DNA of 64,000 nucleotides from Flavobacteriaceae bacterium. Its GTDB lineage: Bacteria > Bacteroidota > Bacteroidia > Flavobacteriales > Flavobacteriaceae. The notes beneath the pieces were generated by a model that was not told the origin of the DNA, did not search any database, and saw only the letters and a program-made list of their open reading frames with translations. The position numbers and the translations under genes were made by a program. The stretch is taken from the NCBI GenBank assembly GCA_014075215.1, contig CP046177.1:3534501-3598500 (forward strand), read 5' to 3'. Shown one piece after another: positions 62,803 to 64,000 of the stretch; position 1 is the first letter of the stretch, and each line of letters begins with the position of its first letter.

Positions 62803-62972
62803 TAACCTTTTTTCAGTACATCAATTTTATTGAGAATATGTTGTGCTTCTCCATATTTTTGGTCACTGGCACGTCTGTTTACAGACTGTAAATGATAAGC
62901 TTCTTTGGTTAGCTTCTGGTATTTTTTCCGTAGTTTTTCCAGTTCGGTTTTCTTTTTAAATAACCCAAACAT
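62802..62972 (-). CDS. Lacal_2735 family small protein
   Basis: A 56-residue protein from ATG 62972 (MFGLFKKKTELEKLRKKYQKLTKEAYHL ...), almost entirely basic coiled-coil helix, ending in NKIDVLKKG. The pattern matches the Lacal_2735 family known from Flavobacteriaceae, function unknown. Its stop overlaps the tspO start in TAATG, so it is in the same operon. Confidence 0.88.
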   Translation of the reverse strand: MFGLFKKKTELEKLRKKYQKLTKEAYHLQSVNRRASDQKYGEAQHILNKIDVLKKG

Positions 62973-62975
62973 AAT

Positions 62976-63449
<474 letters not shown>

Positions 63450-63602
63450 ATTTTAGGTGTTATATCCGTAGTAATACAGTTTAAAGTTGAAAAGTTAGAA
63501 AGCTGAAAAGAGTAAAAGTCATTTGAGAATGCTCAACTTTCAAACTGTGTTTTTTAAGGAAAGTAAAAGTTAAAATAGTATGAATCATACGCTAGTTACT
63601 TT

Positions 63603-64000
63603 TTATATTTTAAAACTAACGATACCACAATCCATTTCAAAAATTTGACCTGACATGGAACCGGCTTTTTCCGATAGTAAAAAAGTTGCCATATCTGCCA
63701 CTTCTTCGGGATGTAAGAATTTTTTTAACGGATGTCGTTGTTGAATGGTCTCAATCGCTTTGTCATTTCTTAAGATTTTGGCAGCCATAGTTGTATCTGT
63801 AATCGTAGGAGCTATGGCATTTATTCTAATAGTAGGAGCCAGTTCTGCTCCTAACGATTTTACAAGGCCTTCAACTCCGGATTTTGATGTAGCAATACTT
63901 GCGTGAAAAGGCATCCCTAATTTTGAAGCTACTGTGCTAAATAGCAAAATAGAAGGATGTTTTCCTTTTTTTAAAACCGGAAGATATTTTTGAATTGCTT
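63603..64000 (-). CDS. SDR family oxidoreductase, 5' part outside window
   Basis: The C-terminal 133 residues of an SDR are in the window, entering in frame at the edge (AIQKYLPVLKKGKHPSILLFSTVASKLG). Catalytic Ser lies in LLFSTVAS; the usual YxxxK reads HASIATSKSG, with the Tyr replaced (IATSK), so the classical catalytic tyrosine is missing. The C-terminus (MSGQIFEMDCG) matches SDRs of the photolyase gene set in Flavobacteria. It is probably the first or an early gene of the stress operon, separated from the peroxidase by 150 bp. Confidence 0.88.
   Translation of the reverse strand, partial: AIQKYLPVLKKGKHPSILLFSTVASKLGMPFHASIATSKSGVEGLVKSLGAELAPTIRINAIAPTITDTTMAAKILRNDKAIETIQQRHPLKKFLHPEEVADMATFLLSEKAGSMSGQIFEMDCGIVSFKI

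Overview
The window is chromosomal DNA from a member of the Bacteroidota, most likely a marine-type Flavobacteriaceae. The evidence is its low GC content, a type IX secretion C-terminal sorting domain, a CcsBA-type fused cytochrome c biogenesis protein, a Lacal_2735-type small protein, the split methylmalonyl-CoA mutase next to FtsB/DivIC and uridine kinase, and the families of insertion sequences present (ISAon1, IS110, IS1595, IS3, IS630). No species-level claim is made.

Left part, 1-24200, is mostly core genome. It holds a RecB-type nuclease (incomplete at the window edge), an operon of ECF sigma factor, anti-sigma-like membrane protein and two secreted solenoid proteins, lon, a T9SS cargo protein followed by a 56-residue peptide gene, guaA with a LysM lipoprotein (interrupted in coding by a tract of 11 C), a TPR protein, ccsBA, and the operon udk-ftsB-mutA-mutB. 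Several short palindromic dispersed elements lie between or inside these genes, one of them inside an antitoxin-like gene.

Middle part, 24200-58750, is accessory DNA. It contains a trans-acyltransferase polyketide locus in two blocks. The block at 29-35 kb has an AT-PfaD (acyltransferase-enoylreductase) protein, an AMP-ligase, an SDR, a threonine aldolase and an SHMT-like PLP enzyme. The block at 46-58 kb has a discrete ACP, a PP-loop amidotransferase-like protein, an AsnB-like amidotransferase, a KS-DH-KR-ACP-KS-ACP synthase with a terminal thioester reductase, and a LytTR regulator. Between them are a 2-oxoglutarate oxygenase, a cupin, a flavin monooxygenase, a TauE-type permease and two DUF2911 proteins. 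The region is heavily invaded and decaying: IS110 splits the AT-PfaD gene, ISAon1 sits 3 bp before the SHMT-like start codon and also splits a DUF2911 gene, the reductase domain is cut off by a frameshift and then a stop codon, and the cupin, monooxygenase and permease genes carry nonsense or frameshift lesions. As it stands the pathway is unlikely to make its original product, but the intact ancestral logic can be read: an amidated ACP-bound starter, a short polyketide chain, reductive release as an aldehyde, and possible aldol capture by PLP enzymes.

Right part, 58750-64000: an IS630-type element, tRNA-Pro(GGG), and a photolyase/oxidative-stress operon (SDR, glutathione peroxidase, Lacal_2735-type protein, TspO, SRPBCC protein, photolyase) in which tspO is out of frame at a run of 12 T.

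The most notable signals are a candidate bridge RNA in the IS110 element whose loops match both its own ends and the polyketide-gene target it landed in; three LytTR-like repeats at an exact 21-bp period before the polyketide operon; the amidotransferase pair with a free ACP; and several new-looking short inverted-repeat elements.
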